Positions 14,656-23,267 of a DNA stretch of 43,285 bases are shown piece after piece. The translations under genes were made by a program, and so were the position numbers. The stretch is taken from the NCBI GenBank assembly GCA_016218925.1, contig JACRCR010000208.1, forward strand, positions 1 to 43,285. Direction: 5' to 3'. Source of the stretch: Deltaproteobacteria bacterium (GTDB taxonomy: Bacteria; Desulfobacterota; Binatia; UBA1149; CAITLU01). The notes beneath the pieces are model-generated. The model was given only the letters and a program-made list of their open reading frames with translations. It was not told the DNA's origin and searched no databases. How positions within the stretch are numbered: position 1 is the first letter of the stretch; each line of letters starts with the position of its first letter.

Positions 14656-17280
14656 TCAGCGTCGTCGTCCGAAGGCTCCCGGTTTGCGCTCCGGCTTGGC
14701 GGCGAGCGGATCTTCCGGCCACGAGTGTCTGGGATATCGGGCGCGCAACTCGCGACGCACTTCCTGATAGGTGGTGCGCCAGAAGCTGGCCAGATCCTCG
14801 GTTACCTGTTCGGGGCGGCCGTTGGGTGCCAGCAGGTGTACCACCACCGCAACGCGTCCTGCCGCCACGCGCGGCGTCTGCGTGAGTCCGAACAACTCCT
14901 GGATGCGCGCGGCCAGCACCGGTGCTCGGCCGGGCTCATAGTCGAGACGGATGCGGCTGCCGCTGGGAACCTCCCAGCGCTCGGGCGCGTGCCGATCCAG
15001 CGCGCGGCGCTGCTCGTGGGTCAGGTGCGCCGCCAGAGCGTCGACCATCGCAACGCGCCGCATCTCTTCGAAAGACACTCGCTGCCGCGCCAGTTCGCGC
15101 GCGACATCGGCGATCGACGTTTCATCGAAGGTCGGAAGTTCGAGTTCGGGCATCCACCGGGCCAGCGAGCGCAGGCGAGCCAGAAAGCTGCGCACGTCGT
15201 CGGTGTCGAGCGCGAGCGCTCGCGTGGGATTGGCGGCGGCGTGCTCGGCCAGCACCAGTCCCGCTTCGACGCGGTCGACGCCGGGCAGAGGTCTTTCTTC
15301 GAGGACGAGGTCGCGGTAGCAGGTTCGCTGCGCGGCAACGACGCGTTCGGCGCCGGCATCGAAGAACACCACACGCGACTGCTCGGTGGCCAGCCACTCC
15401 GGCTCGATCGCCGAGGCCTGCCGCACCAGGGTTTCGGAACGCTCGCCGCGACGACCGGCGTCGAGTTCGACGCAGACGAACAACTCGGCGCCGCGCACGG
15501 TGCTGTCGGCCGACAGCCGCAGGCCGCGTCCGCCGACCATCACCGCGCGCTCGCCGCCGCGCTCGCGCCGGCGCGCTACTCGATCAGGAAACGCCGCGAG
15601 CAGTGCGCGCAGCAGAGCGTCGTCGCCGCCGCCGGCGTGGATCTGCCCGCGCGGCGTGGGCGACGTCGTGGCCTGCAGGTTGCGCACGAGGTCCCGGGCT
15701 ACGCGCAGGGTAGCCTGCGCGGCGCCGACGCCGAGTTCCGGCCAGGCTGCCGGTGAGCGTGCGGGCGAGGCGGCGAAATTCTCGAGCAGCAGTGCCCGCT
15801 CGAGCACGTCGGATTCGTGGGCGCTCGCGGCCGCGCGACCCCGGAATGCGTCGCGCTGCAGCGGATCGCGCTCGCTCAGCATCGCGGCCGCCAGCGATGC
15901 GCGCTCGGTGCATCCGAGCGCGCGTCCTTCGATCAGCAGCCGAGCGATGCGCGGCGGCAACGGAAGGCGCGACAGCTCGCGGCCGAGTTCGGTGACACCG
16001 CGCGCGTCTGTCGCACCGAGGTCCTCGAGAAGCCGTGACGCTGCCGCCAGCGCCGGCTTCTCCGGCGCCTCGAACCAGCCGAACTCCCCGGCGCTCGGCT
16101 CTCCCCAGCAGCGCAGCTCGAGCACCGCGCGCGACAGGTCGACGCGACGGATCTCCGGGTCTTCTGTCGCCCTGAGCGACGCGTCGTCGTGCGCGCTCCA
16201 CAGACGCAGGCAAAGACCCGGCGCCGTGCGTCCGGCTCGCCCGGCGCGCTGATCGGCCGACGCGCGCGAAATTCGCGTCAGTTCCAGCCGGTCCAGGCCC
16301 ACCGCCGGATCCAGGCGCAACACCCGCGCCAGTCCCGAATCGACGACCGCGGTTATGTTCTCGATGGTCAGCGAAGTTTCGGCGACGTTGGTCGACAGCA
16401 CTACCTTGCGGCGTTCGGCGCGGCGCAGCACCGCATCCTGTTGCTGCGCGGGCAGATCGCCGTACATCTCCATCACCACCAGGCCACGCCGCCGTGCGGA
16501 ATCGGCCAGTTTCTCGCCGGCGCATCGGATCTCGGCCAGGCCCGGAAGGAACACCAGCACGTCCCCCTCGGTCTGGTCGAGCGCGGTTTCCACCGCAGCG
16601 GCAACCGCGCTCTCCAGGCGCACCTCGCCGCCGACCGCGAGATTGCGAATTTCGACCGGATGCAGCCGGCCGCGGCTCTCGATCACCGGTGCGTCGCCGA
16701 GAAACCGCGCGATCGGTGCGGCGTCCAGCGTCGCCGACATCACGACTAGCCTCAGATCGGTGCGCGCCTCGCGCTGCACCTTGCGCGTCATCGCAAGCGA
16801 CAGGTCGGCGTCCAGGCTGCGCTCGTGGAATTCATCGAACACCACCGCACCGATGCCCTCCAGGAACGGATCGTCCTGCAAGCGGCGCACGAAGACGCCC
16901 TCGGTCATCGCCACCAGGCGCGTGCGCGGTCCGACCTTGCGGTCGAAGCGTACCGCGTAGCCGATTTCTTCTCCGAGTTCGCCGGCGCCTCGCTCGAGAG
17001 CGATGCGCGCGGCCGCCGCGCGCGCCGCCACTCGCCGTGGTTGCAGCAGCACGACGGTGCCGCCGCAGAAGCCGCTGTCCAGGATCGCCGGCGCCACTCG
17101 CGTTGTCTTGCCGGCGCCGGTCGGTGCGCGCAGGACCAGGTTCGGCCTCTGCGCCAGCGAGGCGACGACGTCGGCCAGGACGGCGTCGATCGGCAGCGAC
17201 TCCCGAGTGCGCGTCTTCGCCACGATGGTCAGTTGCGTAGTGACGCCGGTTGGCCGCGCGCGGTCGTTGCCGCGTGCCAC
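14656..17280 (-). CDS. hrpB: ATP-dependent helicase HrpB (DEAH-type)
   Basis: 874 residues, in the normal range for HrpB. Helicase motifs in order: Walker A RAPTGAGKTTRVAP near residue 52, LLQPRRVAARAAA, the Walker B/DEFH box VVFDEFHERSLDADLSL, SATLDAAPIA, FLPGLAEIR, STNVAETSLTIENI, DQRAGRAGRTAPGLCLRLW. The helicase-associated and HrpB C-terminal domains follow, ending with WPEDPLAAKP and a basic tail. HrpB is a cytosolic RNA helicase homologue of unknown physiological role in most bacteria. The start is uncertain: the GTG at 17280 opens the frame 13 bases after the nitroreductase stop, while a GTG at 17223 just before KTRTRESLPID is an alternative; neither has a clear ribosome binding site. 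Its stop lies 71 bases before the metallo-beta-lactamase start. Confidence 0.95.
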   Translation of the reverse strand: MARGNDRARPTGVTTQLTIVAKTRTRESLPIDAVLADVVASLAQRPNLVLRAPTGAGKTTRVAPAILDSGFCGGTVVLLQPRRVAARAAAARIALERGAGELGEEIGYAVRFDRKVGPRTRLVAMTEGVFVRRLQDDPFLEGIGAVVFDEFHERSLDADLSLAMTRKVQREARTDLRLVVMSATLDAAPIARFLGDAPVIESRGRLHPVEIRNLAVGGEVRLESAVAAAVETALDQTEGDVLVFLPGLAEIRCAGEKLADSARRRGLVVMEMYGDLPAQQQDAVLRRAERRKVVLSTNVAETSLTIENITAVVDSGLARVLRLDPAVGLDRLELTRISRASADQRAGRAGRTAPGLCLRLWSAHDDASLRATEDPEIRRVDLSRAVLELRCWGEPSAGEFGWFEAPEKPALAAASRLLEDLGATDARGVTELGRELSRLPLPPRIARLLIEGRALGCTERASLAAAMLSERDPLQRDAFRGRAAASAHESDVLERALLLENFAASPARSPAAWPELGVGAAQATLRVARDLVRNLQATTSPTPRGQIHAGGGDDALLRALLAAFPDRVARRRERGGERAVMVGGRGLRLSADSTVRGAELFVCVELDAGRRGERSETLVRQASAIEPEWLATEQSRVVFFDAGAERVVAAQRTCYRDLVLEERPLPGVDRVEAGLVLAEHAAANPTRALALDTDDVRSFLARLRSLARWMPELELPTFDETSIADVARELARQRVSFEEMRRVAMVDALAAHLTHEQRRALDRHAPERWEVPSGSRIRLDYEPGRAPVLAARIQELFGLTQTPRVAAGRVAVVVHLLAPNGRPEQVTEDLASFWRTTYQEVRRELRARYPRHSWPEDPLAAKPERKPGAFGRRR

Positions 17281-17293
17281 CGGCGCCGCCGAC

Positions 17294-18022
17294 TCACGAT
17301 GAGTAGCGATCCCAGCTCACCACCCGGCGCGGGTCTGGTCTATTTACCGGGCCGAACTTGCCGAGCGGGTAGCCCACCGGAATCACGGCCGCGAGAGTTA
17401 CCGTGGAGGGAATGCCGAGCACCGCCTCGAACTCACCGGGTACGAAGAACTGCGGAGTGGTCAGCACCGCGCCGAGCCCGAGCGCGCGCGCCGCCAGCAG
17501 CAGGTTCTGAACCGCAGGGTAGGCGGTGGAGCCGTCGACCAGTCCGCGCATGCGCGCGCCGCCGACCGCGAGCCTGATCGCTCCGCCGACGCCGAAGCTC
17601 CGCACTGCCTCGCGCAGAGTCGCCGGCGACGCCAGCACTTTGGCGAGCGCGTCGTCCTTGGCCACGCACACGCAGATCAGCGCCGGCGTTTCGTGGATGT
17701 GCTCTACCATGTACGTGCCGATAGAGGCGCCCTTTAGGCGATCTTCGGGTTTCTCGTTCGGCCGCAGCTCGGCCTTGGCAAGCGTGTTCTGGTAGAAACT
17801 CCAGGTTCTGCGCCAGAGCGCCTGCATCTTCCTTTTCTGCTCGCCGTCGCGAACGATGAGGAAGCGCCAGTTCTGGGCGTTGCTTCCGCTGGGGCCGTGA
17901 AGCGCTGCATCGACCAGCTGGAGTAGCAGCTCTTCGGGGATCGGGTCCGGCCTGAGCCGGCGCATCGCGCGGCAGGTGTACATGATGTCGAACAGGAGGG
18001 CTTCGCTGATGGGTGTCGTCAT
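17294..18022 (-). CDS. Nitroreductase-family flavoprotein
   Basis: 242 residues of the FMN-dependent nitroreductase fold. The N-terminal phosphate-binding region is YTCRAMRRLRPDPIPEE, followed by the hallmark HGPSGSNAQNWRFLIVRD. The cap region is longer than in minimal family members (about residues 75-125, WRRTWSFYQNTLAKAELR). The C-terminal flavin elements are AVQNLLLAARALGLGAVLT and VIPVGYPLGKFGPVNR. It reduces nitroaromatics, quinones or related compounds with NAD(P)H in the cytosol; the natural substrate cannot be inferred. The ATG at 18022 is chosen by homology to the family N-terminus; the ribosome binding site is weak. hrpB follows after 13 bases, so the two are probably co-transcribed. 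Confidence 0.9.
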   Translation of the reverse strand: MTTPISEALLFDIMYTCRAMRRLRPDPIPEELLLQLVDAALHGPSGSNAQNWRFLIVRDGEQKRKMQALWRRTWSFYQNTLAKAELRPNEKPEDRLKGASIGTYMVEHIHETPALICVCVAKDDALAKVLASPATLREAVRSFGVGGAIRLAVGGARMRGLVDGSTAYPAVQNLLLAARALGLGAVLTTPQFFVPGEFEAVLGIPSTVTLAAVIPVGYPLGKFGPVNRPDPRRVVSWDRYSS

Positions 18023-18388
18023 GGTGGTTCTGGGTAGCAGGCCCGCGCCGGAGCTGCCAGCAGGGCCGGCGACGACAGCAGACCCCCGGCATGGCCGCGC
18101 AGCCACCACGCGCGAGGCCAAGCCCCGCACGGGGAGCCCGGTAGCGCGGGCTCATCATCCGAGGCCGATCTTTCGCGCGACGGCGCCCGCCCTCCGCCCC
18201 GCGATCGCCGGCGTTGCGGGCGCTGCCGGGACGATTCAAGCGAGCGGGCGACACCGCGCCGCGTTGCGTCCCCGTGGGCGGCGGCTATGCTGCGCGGCGA
18301 TGCGAGGCGGCGCGGCGGTCTTCGCGTCGTGGGCTTGGCGGTGTTCTGTTCTCAGTTGGTATTGTCGAGCGACGCTCGGAGATTGCAC
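18023..18388. other. Divergent intergenic region, nitroreductase (minus) / oxidase-like gene (plus)
   Basis: About 366 bases between divergently transcribed genes. I see no credible ORF or RNA gene. It must carry the promoters of both sides; a candidate for the plus side is listed separately. Confidence 0.5.
18264..18291 (+). promoter_or_regulatory. Candidate sigma70-type promoter of the oxidase-like gene
   Basis: TTGCGT (18264-18269) and TATGCT (18286-18291) are separated by 16 bases, about 100 bases before the ATG at 18389. Both boxes keep the best-conserved positions, but single matches like this arise by chance. Confidence 0.25.
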
Positions 18389-19891
18389 ATGACTTCGACC
18401 CCGATCACCGGTTCTGCGTTTCCTTACACGGACCGAGGCGCCGCGCCGGCCGCGAGGCTGGGGGCCTGGCTGCTCAGCCAGGATCCCGCGCATTTCGCCG
18501 CGCGTCATCTGGTGCTGGCGGGGATCTTTGCGATCTGTGCGATGGCAGCGGCGTTGCCGCTGCGTCTGGAACTGCTCACACCCGCGCTCGACCTGCTCGG
18601 CCCGCGGACGTTCGGCGCGCTGCTGTCGCTGCACGGTACGTTGATGTTCTACTTCGTGGCGTTGCCGGTGTTCCCGGGCGTTCTCGGTTATGCGCTGCTG
18701 CCGGACGCGCTGGGCGTGCGCACGCTGGTATTCCCGCGGCTGATGGCGATGTCGTGGTGTCTGCTGGCTGCGGGCGGCGCGACCGTGCTGGCCGGCTTCG
18801 TTGCCGGCGGCAGCGAAGTCGGTTGGACGTTCGACGCCGAGTTCGGTGGACGCTTCAGTGCCGTCGGCATCCTTCCGATGGCAGTGGGTGTCTTCATGGC
18901 CGCGGCAGCGCTCGTGGCGATGTCGGTCAATTTGGTTGCCACCATCGTTCAGGCACGCCGCGTCCAGGCTTCCGGTCGCGCGATGCGGCCGGAGGTCTCT
19001 GCGCTGCTGCTGGCGTCCGCCAGCGCGCTGATCGCGGCGCCGGCGCTTGCCTGCTGCGCGCTCGTGGTCGCGATCGATCACCTCGGCTGGACCTCGCTCT
19101 TCGATCCCGCTTCGGGAGGCGACCCGCTGCTCTTCAAGACACTCTTTCGTTTCTTCGTTTCACCTGCCAAGAGTGCGGTGCTGGTAGCCGCGCTGGGCAC
19201 GGTGTTCGCGGTGGTGTCGGCGCGTACCGCCGGCGGCGGCGGCGACCGCATGACCAACCGCACGCTCGGGCTGCTGGCGGTGGCCGGGCTTGGGGCCTGG
19301 GGAGCCACCGAAACCTCTGCATCGACCGGTGCCGCGGCGCAAGATCTTTCGTTCGCGCTGTGCGCGGTAGCGGTTACCGCCGCCGGCTCGGTCGTGATCC
19401 GTACCGTGGCGGGACTGGGTCGCGGGATCACCCGCATCGACGCGCCGATGGTCTACGCCTTCGGCTTCCTGGCGATGGCCGTGCCGGTGCTCGGCTGCGC
19501 GTTGGCGCTGGCGATTCCGGCGACCCGAGTGCTGCTGGGCAACACCACTTTCGCGACGGCCCAGTTGCACTTGCTGATGATGGCCGCACTCGCGATGGCT
19601 TTCCTGGCGGGCCTGCACGAGGCCTGGCCGCGTCTGTCGGGGCGTCGCTTCGCGGACCGGCTGGGTTGTGGCGCAGCGGTGGCGATGGTGATCGGAACCG
19701 TGCTCTCGTTCGGTCCCCAACTGCTGCTCGGTCTTCGCGGAGCGTCGTTCCGTGCCAACGAATACCTGCCGGAGTTCCAGGTACTGCAAGTCCTCTCCAC
19801 GGCCGGAATGACCGTGTTGGTGGCAGCCGCGATCGTCGCAGGTGCCAACCTGCTTTTCGGTCGCAGCATCGACGAGCCGGCCGGCGCGTGA
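18389..19891 (+). CDS. Heme-copper oxidase subunit I homologue lacking CuB and high-spin heme ligands
   Basis: 500 residues and about twelve hydrophobic segments, aligning over most of its length with cytochrome oxidase subunit I: FGALLSLHGTLMFYFVALPV, the following FPRL, a helix-VI region LFRFFVSPAKS, then APMVYAFGFL and LHLLMMAALAMAFLAGLHEA ending WPRLSGR. The low-spin heme histidines are retained (His82 and His394, equivalent to bovine His61 and His378). The CuB ligands are not: His240 is Ser258 and His290/His291 are Thr307/Glu308. The high-spin heme ligand His376 is Gln392, and Tyr244 is Ser262. Spacing between these sites is within a few residues of the bovine enzyme, so the alignment is not forced. 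It therefore cannot reduce oxygen conventionally; a membrane cytochrome with one low-spin heme is the best guess. No subunit II or III lies nearby. Start ATG has a CGGAG ribosome binding site. Confidence 0.8.
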   Translation: MTSTPITGSAFPYTDRGAAPAARLGAWLLSQDPAHFAARHLVLAGIFAICAMAAALPLRLELLTPALDLLGPRTFGALLSLHGTLMFYFVALPVFPGVLGYALLPDALGVRTLVFPRLMAMSWCLLAAGGATVLAGFVAGGSEVGWTFDAEFGGRFSAVGILPMAVGVFMAAAALVAMSVNLVATIVQARRVQASGRAMRPEVSALLLASASALIAAPALACCALVVAIDHLGWTSLFDPASGGDPLLFKTLFRFFVSPAKSAVLVAALGTVFAVVSARTAGGGGDRMTNRTLGLLAVAGLGAWGATETSASTGAAAQDLSFALCAVAVTAAGSVVIRTVAGLGRGITRIDAPMVYAFGFLAMAVPVLGCALALAIPATRVLLGNTTFATAQLHLLMMAALAMAFLAGLHEAWPRLSGRRFADRLGCGAAVAMVIGTVLSFGPQLLLGLRGASFRANEYLPEFQVLQVLSTAGMTVLVAAAIVAGANLLFGRSIDEPAGA

Positions 19892-20003
19892 AGCACCACG
19901 AGGCGCTGGCGCCCGATGTCGGGCCACGGTTGCGGGGCAGTCGGATCAGCAGTCCTGGCTCGGTGCACGGGCCGGTGAGGCCACACCACTTGCGGAGCGA
20001 TGC

Positions 20004-20444
20004 ATGAACGTCGAGACGATCCTGGTTCCCACCGATTTTTCCGCGGAGGCTGACGCTGCGATTCCGGTTGCCTTCCGCATGGCGCGCAGCCACGGGGCGC
20101 GAGTGGTGCTCGCGCACGTGATCGAAGGGTTTGCCATCCCCAACCCGCTCTACCCGCACTACAGCGTGACGCTTTCTCCACAGGAGCACGCGCGAATCGA
20201 GGACGAGGTCCGCCGCGCGTTGGGCGATCGCGTGCCGGCGGAGTACCGCAAAGAGGTGCCGTGGGAGACGCTACTGGCGAGCGGCCAGCCCGCCAGTGAA
20301 CTGGCGCGGCTGGCGGAAGAGGTGCGCGCGTCGCTGATCGTGATCTCTTCGCACGGCCGTACCGGGCTGCGGCGACTGGCACTCGGCAGCGTCGCCGAGC
20401 GCGTTCTGCACCTGTGGACTGGTTCGATTCTGATCCTGCGCTGA
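20004..20444 (+). CDS. Universal stress protein (UspA family)
   Basis: 146 residues of the single-domain Usp fold: N-terminal strand and loop ETILVPTDFSAEADAAIPVA, a middle ARVVLAHVIEG, and the ATP-binding C-terminal motif LIVISSHGRTGLRRLALGSV followed by AERVLHLWTGSILILR. The G-x2-G-x9-G(S/T) pattern is essentially present (HGRTGLRRLALGS), so nucleotide binding is likely. Usp proteins are cytosolic and induced by starvation or respiratory stress. It lies 112 bases after the oxidase-like gene on the same strand; start ATG with a GCGGAG ribosome binding site. Confidence 0.92.
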   Translation: MNVETILVPTDFSAEADAAIPVAFRMARSHGARVVLAHVIEGFAIPNPLYPHYSVTLSPQEHARIEDEVRRALGDRVPAEYRKEVPWETLLASGQPASELARLAEEVRASLIVISSHGRTGLRRLALGSVAERVLHLWTGSILILR

Positions 20445-20468
20445 TCCGCAGCCTTCGGTTCGGGGTCG

Positions 20469-21992
20469 ATGCTCGCGAGTAGCCATACGTCGAGCGCGAC
20501 CCGAGGGGATGTTCGCGAGTTGGTGACGCGCGCAGCAGAATTGCGATTCGCTGGCACCGTTGCCGGGGTTTTCCTGGCGGTTTCGCTTGCGAAAATTTTC
20601 ACGCACGAACCCTGGCGCGATGAGTGGGGGCCATGGGGTATCGCGTCGGCGAGCGAGGGGCTGCGACAACTATGGCAAGCCTTGCCATACGAGGGGCACT
20701 CGCGGCTCTGGTATTTCCTGGTTTTCGCACTCGAGCGCACGACCGGGCGTTTCGAGGCGGTACAGCTTCTCAGCGCTGTGTTGGCCACGCTGTCGGTGTG
20801 GGTGGTGGCGCGATTCGCGCCGTTTGGGCGCTGGGCCAGGGGCCTGTTCGCGCTCGGCTACTACCCGCTCTTCGAGTATGGCTCGATCGCGCGCCCCTAT
20901 TCGATCGCGCTTGCCGCTGCGTGCGTGGCCGCGTGCTGCTTCTCCCGCGCGCGCCGCGAGCCGCTGCCGCTCGCCGTCGCGCTGGCAGTTCTCGCGCAGA
21001 CCACCATCTACGGAGTCATTCTGGCTGCCGCGTTCGGCGCCGCCTGGCTGGCCGACCGCGTGAGCGCCAGGCTTGGCGATCGTGCCGGTGCGACGCGTAG
21101 CTGGATCGCGGCCGGGATCATCGGTGTGAGTCTGGTCGCGGCGGTCGCGCAGATGGTACCGCCTTCGGACTCGAAGTTTGCACGCCGCTGGCACACCCAC
21201 TGGGAGCCGTCGCGTGTCGTGCACGTGGTGGCGACGGTGGCGCGAGGGGTCGCGCCGCTACCGAGGCCACAAGCGCAGTTCTGGAACAGCCATGTGCTGG
21301 ACCGACACTTGCGGATCAAGAGCGTGGTCGGCGCGGCGATACTGGTCGGGTCGGCGGCTCTGCTGGTCGGCTCCCCGCCGGCGCTGGTGCTGTGGATCGT
21401 TGCCAGTGCCGGGCTGCTGGGTTTCGAGTACTTGAAGTACGAGGGGTACGCGCGTCATCAGGGCCACCTGTTCCTCGCCTTCCTGACCTCGGCGTGGCTC
21501 GTCGTCGAGGCACAGCAGTCCGGCCGATCGCGTACGAAGATGGCCGCGGCCTGGCCCGTAACGCTCGGCCTGGTTCTGACGGTCAACGCCGCCGCAGGGC
21601 TTCTCGCGGTGGCGATCGACGCGGCATTGCCGTTCTCTACCGCCGCCGCGGCGGCGCAGGCGATCCGCGCGCGCGGTCTGGCCGACCTTCCGGCCGTGGG
21701 GCGTCGAGGGTCGACGACGGCCGCCGTGGCGGCTGCGCTCGGGCGGCCGATCGCGCTGGCCGGCACCGGACGCGTCTCCACGTTCGTTCGCTGGGATCGC
21801 ACCTACGCGGTTCCGTCGTTGCAGCGAACGCTGCAGGAGGCGCGGCGGCTGGCGGCCGCCAGGCACTCGGCAGCGCTGCTGATCCTGGACACCCCGCTCT
21901 TGGAACCGGGGCCGCGAGTCGTACGGGTGGCGTCTATGGAGGAGCCGATCGTGCGCGACGAGCGGTTCCACCTCTATCTGGTCAGACCCTGA
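20469..21992 (+). CDS. Polytopic membrane protein, probable GT-C-type glycosyltransferase
   Basis: 507 residues with around ten membrane helices. After a first helix (TVAGVFLAVSLAKIF) comes the acidic loop THEPWRDEWGPW, which matches the position and style of the catalytic acidic motif in the first extracytoplasmic loop of GT-C transferases using polyprenyl-phosphate sugars (PMT/ArnT type). The next helices (WYFLVFALERTTGRFEAVQL, LFALGYYPLFEYGSIARPYS) also fit that superfamily. The C-terminal soluble domain of about 110 residues ends LDTPLLEPGPRVVRV...LYLVRP. The sugar donor and acceptor are unknown. The GGGG-containing stretch before the ATG at 20469 may serve as ribosome binding site; the gene begins 24 bases after the stress protein ends, consistent with co-transcription. 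Confidence 0.65.
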   Translation: MLASSHTSSATRGDVRELVTRAAELRFAGTVAGVFLAVSLAKIFTHEPWRDEWGPWGIASASEGLRQLWQALPYEGHSRLWYFLVFALERTTGRFEAVQLLSAVLATLSVWVVARFAPFGRWARGLFALGYYPLFEYGSIARPYSIALAAACVAACCFSRARREPLPLAVALAVLAQTTIYGVILAAAFGAAWLADRVSARLGDRAGATRSWIAAGIIGVSLVAAVAQMVPPSDSKFARRWHTHWEPSRVVHVVATVARGVAPLPRPQAQFWNSHVLDRHLRIKSVVGAAILVGSAALLVGSPPALVLWIVASAGLLGFEYLKYEGYARHQGHLFLAFLTSAWLVVEAQQSGRSRTKMAAAWPVTLGLVLTVNAAAGLLAVAIDAALPFSTAAAAAQAIRARGLADLPAVGRRGSTTAAVAAALGRPIALAGTGRVSTFVRWDRTYAVPSLQRTLQEARRLAAARHSAALLILDTPLLEPGPRVVRVASMEEPIVRDERFHLYLVRP

Positions 21993-22073
21993 CGAGACGC
22001 GGCCGGCGGCGGGCTCGACGGACTAGCCGGCGGGGTAGTTCCAGTGGCGCGCCGTTTGGGCGCGGGTCCCGGC

Positions 22074-22352
22074 TCAGAGGAACTCGCACAGATAGGCGAC
22101 CGGCGCCTCGGCGCTCACGTCGAAGCCGCTCTTGGCCGGGATCTCGAAGACCGTGCCCGCGGGAAAACTGCGAGGCTGGCCGCCGGGTAGGCGCATCCAG
22201 AGTTCGCCGCTGACGATCGTCATGCGCTCAGCCGCGTCGGTGTCGAAATGAAACTCGCCGCGCGTGATCACGCCAGCCGTTTGCCGGCGCCCGTTGCGCT
22301 CGAATCCGATGCTTTGGACTTTCCCGTCGAAATAGCTGTTGTGTTTGAGCAT
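22074..22352 (-). CDS. ppnP: Pyrimidine/purine nucleoside phosphorylase (PpnP, cupin)
   Basis: 92 residues, the length of the E. coli enzyme (94), and collinear with it: MLKHNSYFDGKVQSIGFERN, then GVITRGEFHFDTDAAERMTI, SGELWMRLPG, FPAGTVFEIPAKSGFDV and the terminal APVAYLCEFL. It is a single cupin barrel that phosphorolyses several nucleosides, a cytosolic salvage activity. The ATG at 22352 matches the family start; upstream in-frame sequence is low-complexity and rejected. It is convergent with the membrane protein that ends at 21992. Confidence 0.93.
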   Translation of the reverse strand: MLKHNSYFDGKVQSIGFERNGRRQTAGVITRGEFHFDTDAAERMTIVSGELWMRLPGGQPRSFPAGTVFEIPAKSGFDVSAEAPVAYLCEFL

Positions 22353-22796
22353 CTGTGCTGTGTAGCCGAGACGGGGCGGCAGGGCCACATCGGTGCCGGT
22401 TCGCGCCCGGTGGGTCCGGACGACGTGGTCTCTCCGGCACGTATGCGCCGTGGCGGCGGCGCCGAGATCGCGGCACGCAGGGCCACCGCGCGGCATCCGG
22501 CGCGCGAGCGTGGGCCGCGTTCGCGACGAGCACGGGCCCAGCCGCTGCCGCGAAGGCCCGATCCATTGCATCACGAGTTGCCGAGCCTTAAGACAGCCAG
22601 CGGGAGAGCGGCGCGGCATCGTGGGGCCCCGCAGGGGCACGCGCGGCGGGACGAGAGAGAGACTACCGGCACGGGCAGACCGACGCGGGCGACGGTGAGA
22701 CGGTGCGCGGCGGCTGTAACTACCGGCGCGAATCGCCGCGTGGGCGCCGCCGCCCACGCCGGCCGGCGAAGATAAGATCCCTGACGCGGCGCGGCG
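22353..22796. other. Intergenic region upstream of ppnP and of the coiled-coil cluster
   Basis: About 440 bases between divergent units. Every open frame is Arg/Ala/Pro-rich without family-like segments. An AAGATAAGAT stretch near 22770 is a possible promoter element for the plus-strand cluster, without a convincing -35 box. Confidence 0.4.
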
Positions 22797-23021
22797 TTGT
22801 CGGATTTCGTTGGAAGCAGGGTGAGACAGCGAGGCATGATGCGGGCGATCGGAGATCGAGAGGGCCGTGTCTTGGCATCACGCATGGTCTCTCGGGTTCT
22901 GCAACGGCACGAGATGAAGGAAGCACTGTCCACTTGGGGGCCTGACGGTGGCTGCGCAGCGCCGCATCCGCGACCCAGCGAGCACGGCTCGCCGCCGCGC
23001 GGCGAGCAGAGAAACGGATGA
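22797..23021 (+). CDS. Hypothetical small ORF at the head of the coiled-coil cluster
   Basis: 74 residues from a TTG start (MSDFVGSRVRQRGMMRAIGD, then REGRVLASRMVSRVLQRHEM). The last third is low-complexity (Gly/Pro/Arg). I recognise no family. The argument for it is that its stop overlaps the ATG of the next ORF as ATGA, typical of coupled genes; an internal ATG about 13 codons in would also work. It could equally be leader sequence. Confidence 0.25.
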   Translation: MSDFVGSRVRQRGMMRAIGDREGRVLASRMVSRVLQRHEMKEALSTWGPDGGCAAPHPRPSEHGSPPRGEQRNG

Positions 23022-23221
23022 AAGAATCGGTCATGGAAGAACTGCGCCAGCGGGCGGCCGCCAGCGAAGACGAGTCGGAGATCGAGATGGCGTTCTCCGA
23101 GGTCGACGCGAGGCTGCGTTCCCTGGTCGAACTGATAGATTCCGCGCACGACGCGCGCGTGGCCGAACTCGAGCAGGAAGCGGCGAGCTTCTCGGACGCC
23201 GCGCTGCGCGGCGCGCGGTAG
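23018..23221 (+). CDS. Small acidic helical protein, unknown function
   Basis: 67 residues, strongly acidic and predicted all-helical: MKESVMEELRQRAAASEDES, then MAFSEVDARLRSLVELIDSA and VAELEQEAASFSDAAL. Heptad-like hydrophobic spacing suggests it pairs with another helix, and the 1372-residue coiled-coil gene starts 46 bases downstream, so a small partner of that protein is plausible (inference). I know no family for it. The ATG at 23018 follows GAGAAACGG and forms an ATGA overlap with the ORF before it. Confidence 0.5.
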   Translation: MKESVMEELRQRAAASEDESEIEMAFSEVDARLRSLVELIDSAHDARVAELEQEAASFSDAALRGAR

Positions 23222-23267
23222 AGGGCGGTCCTAGAGATCGGGCGGCGTGCACGACGATCGAGCGAGT

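Noticed and set aside
18214-20007. A 597-residue frame overlapping the oxidase-like gene in another phase
   Set aside because: Arg/Gly-rich shadow without hydrophobic helices; the oxidase frame has twelve.
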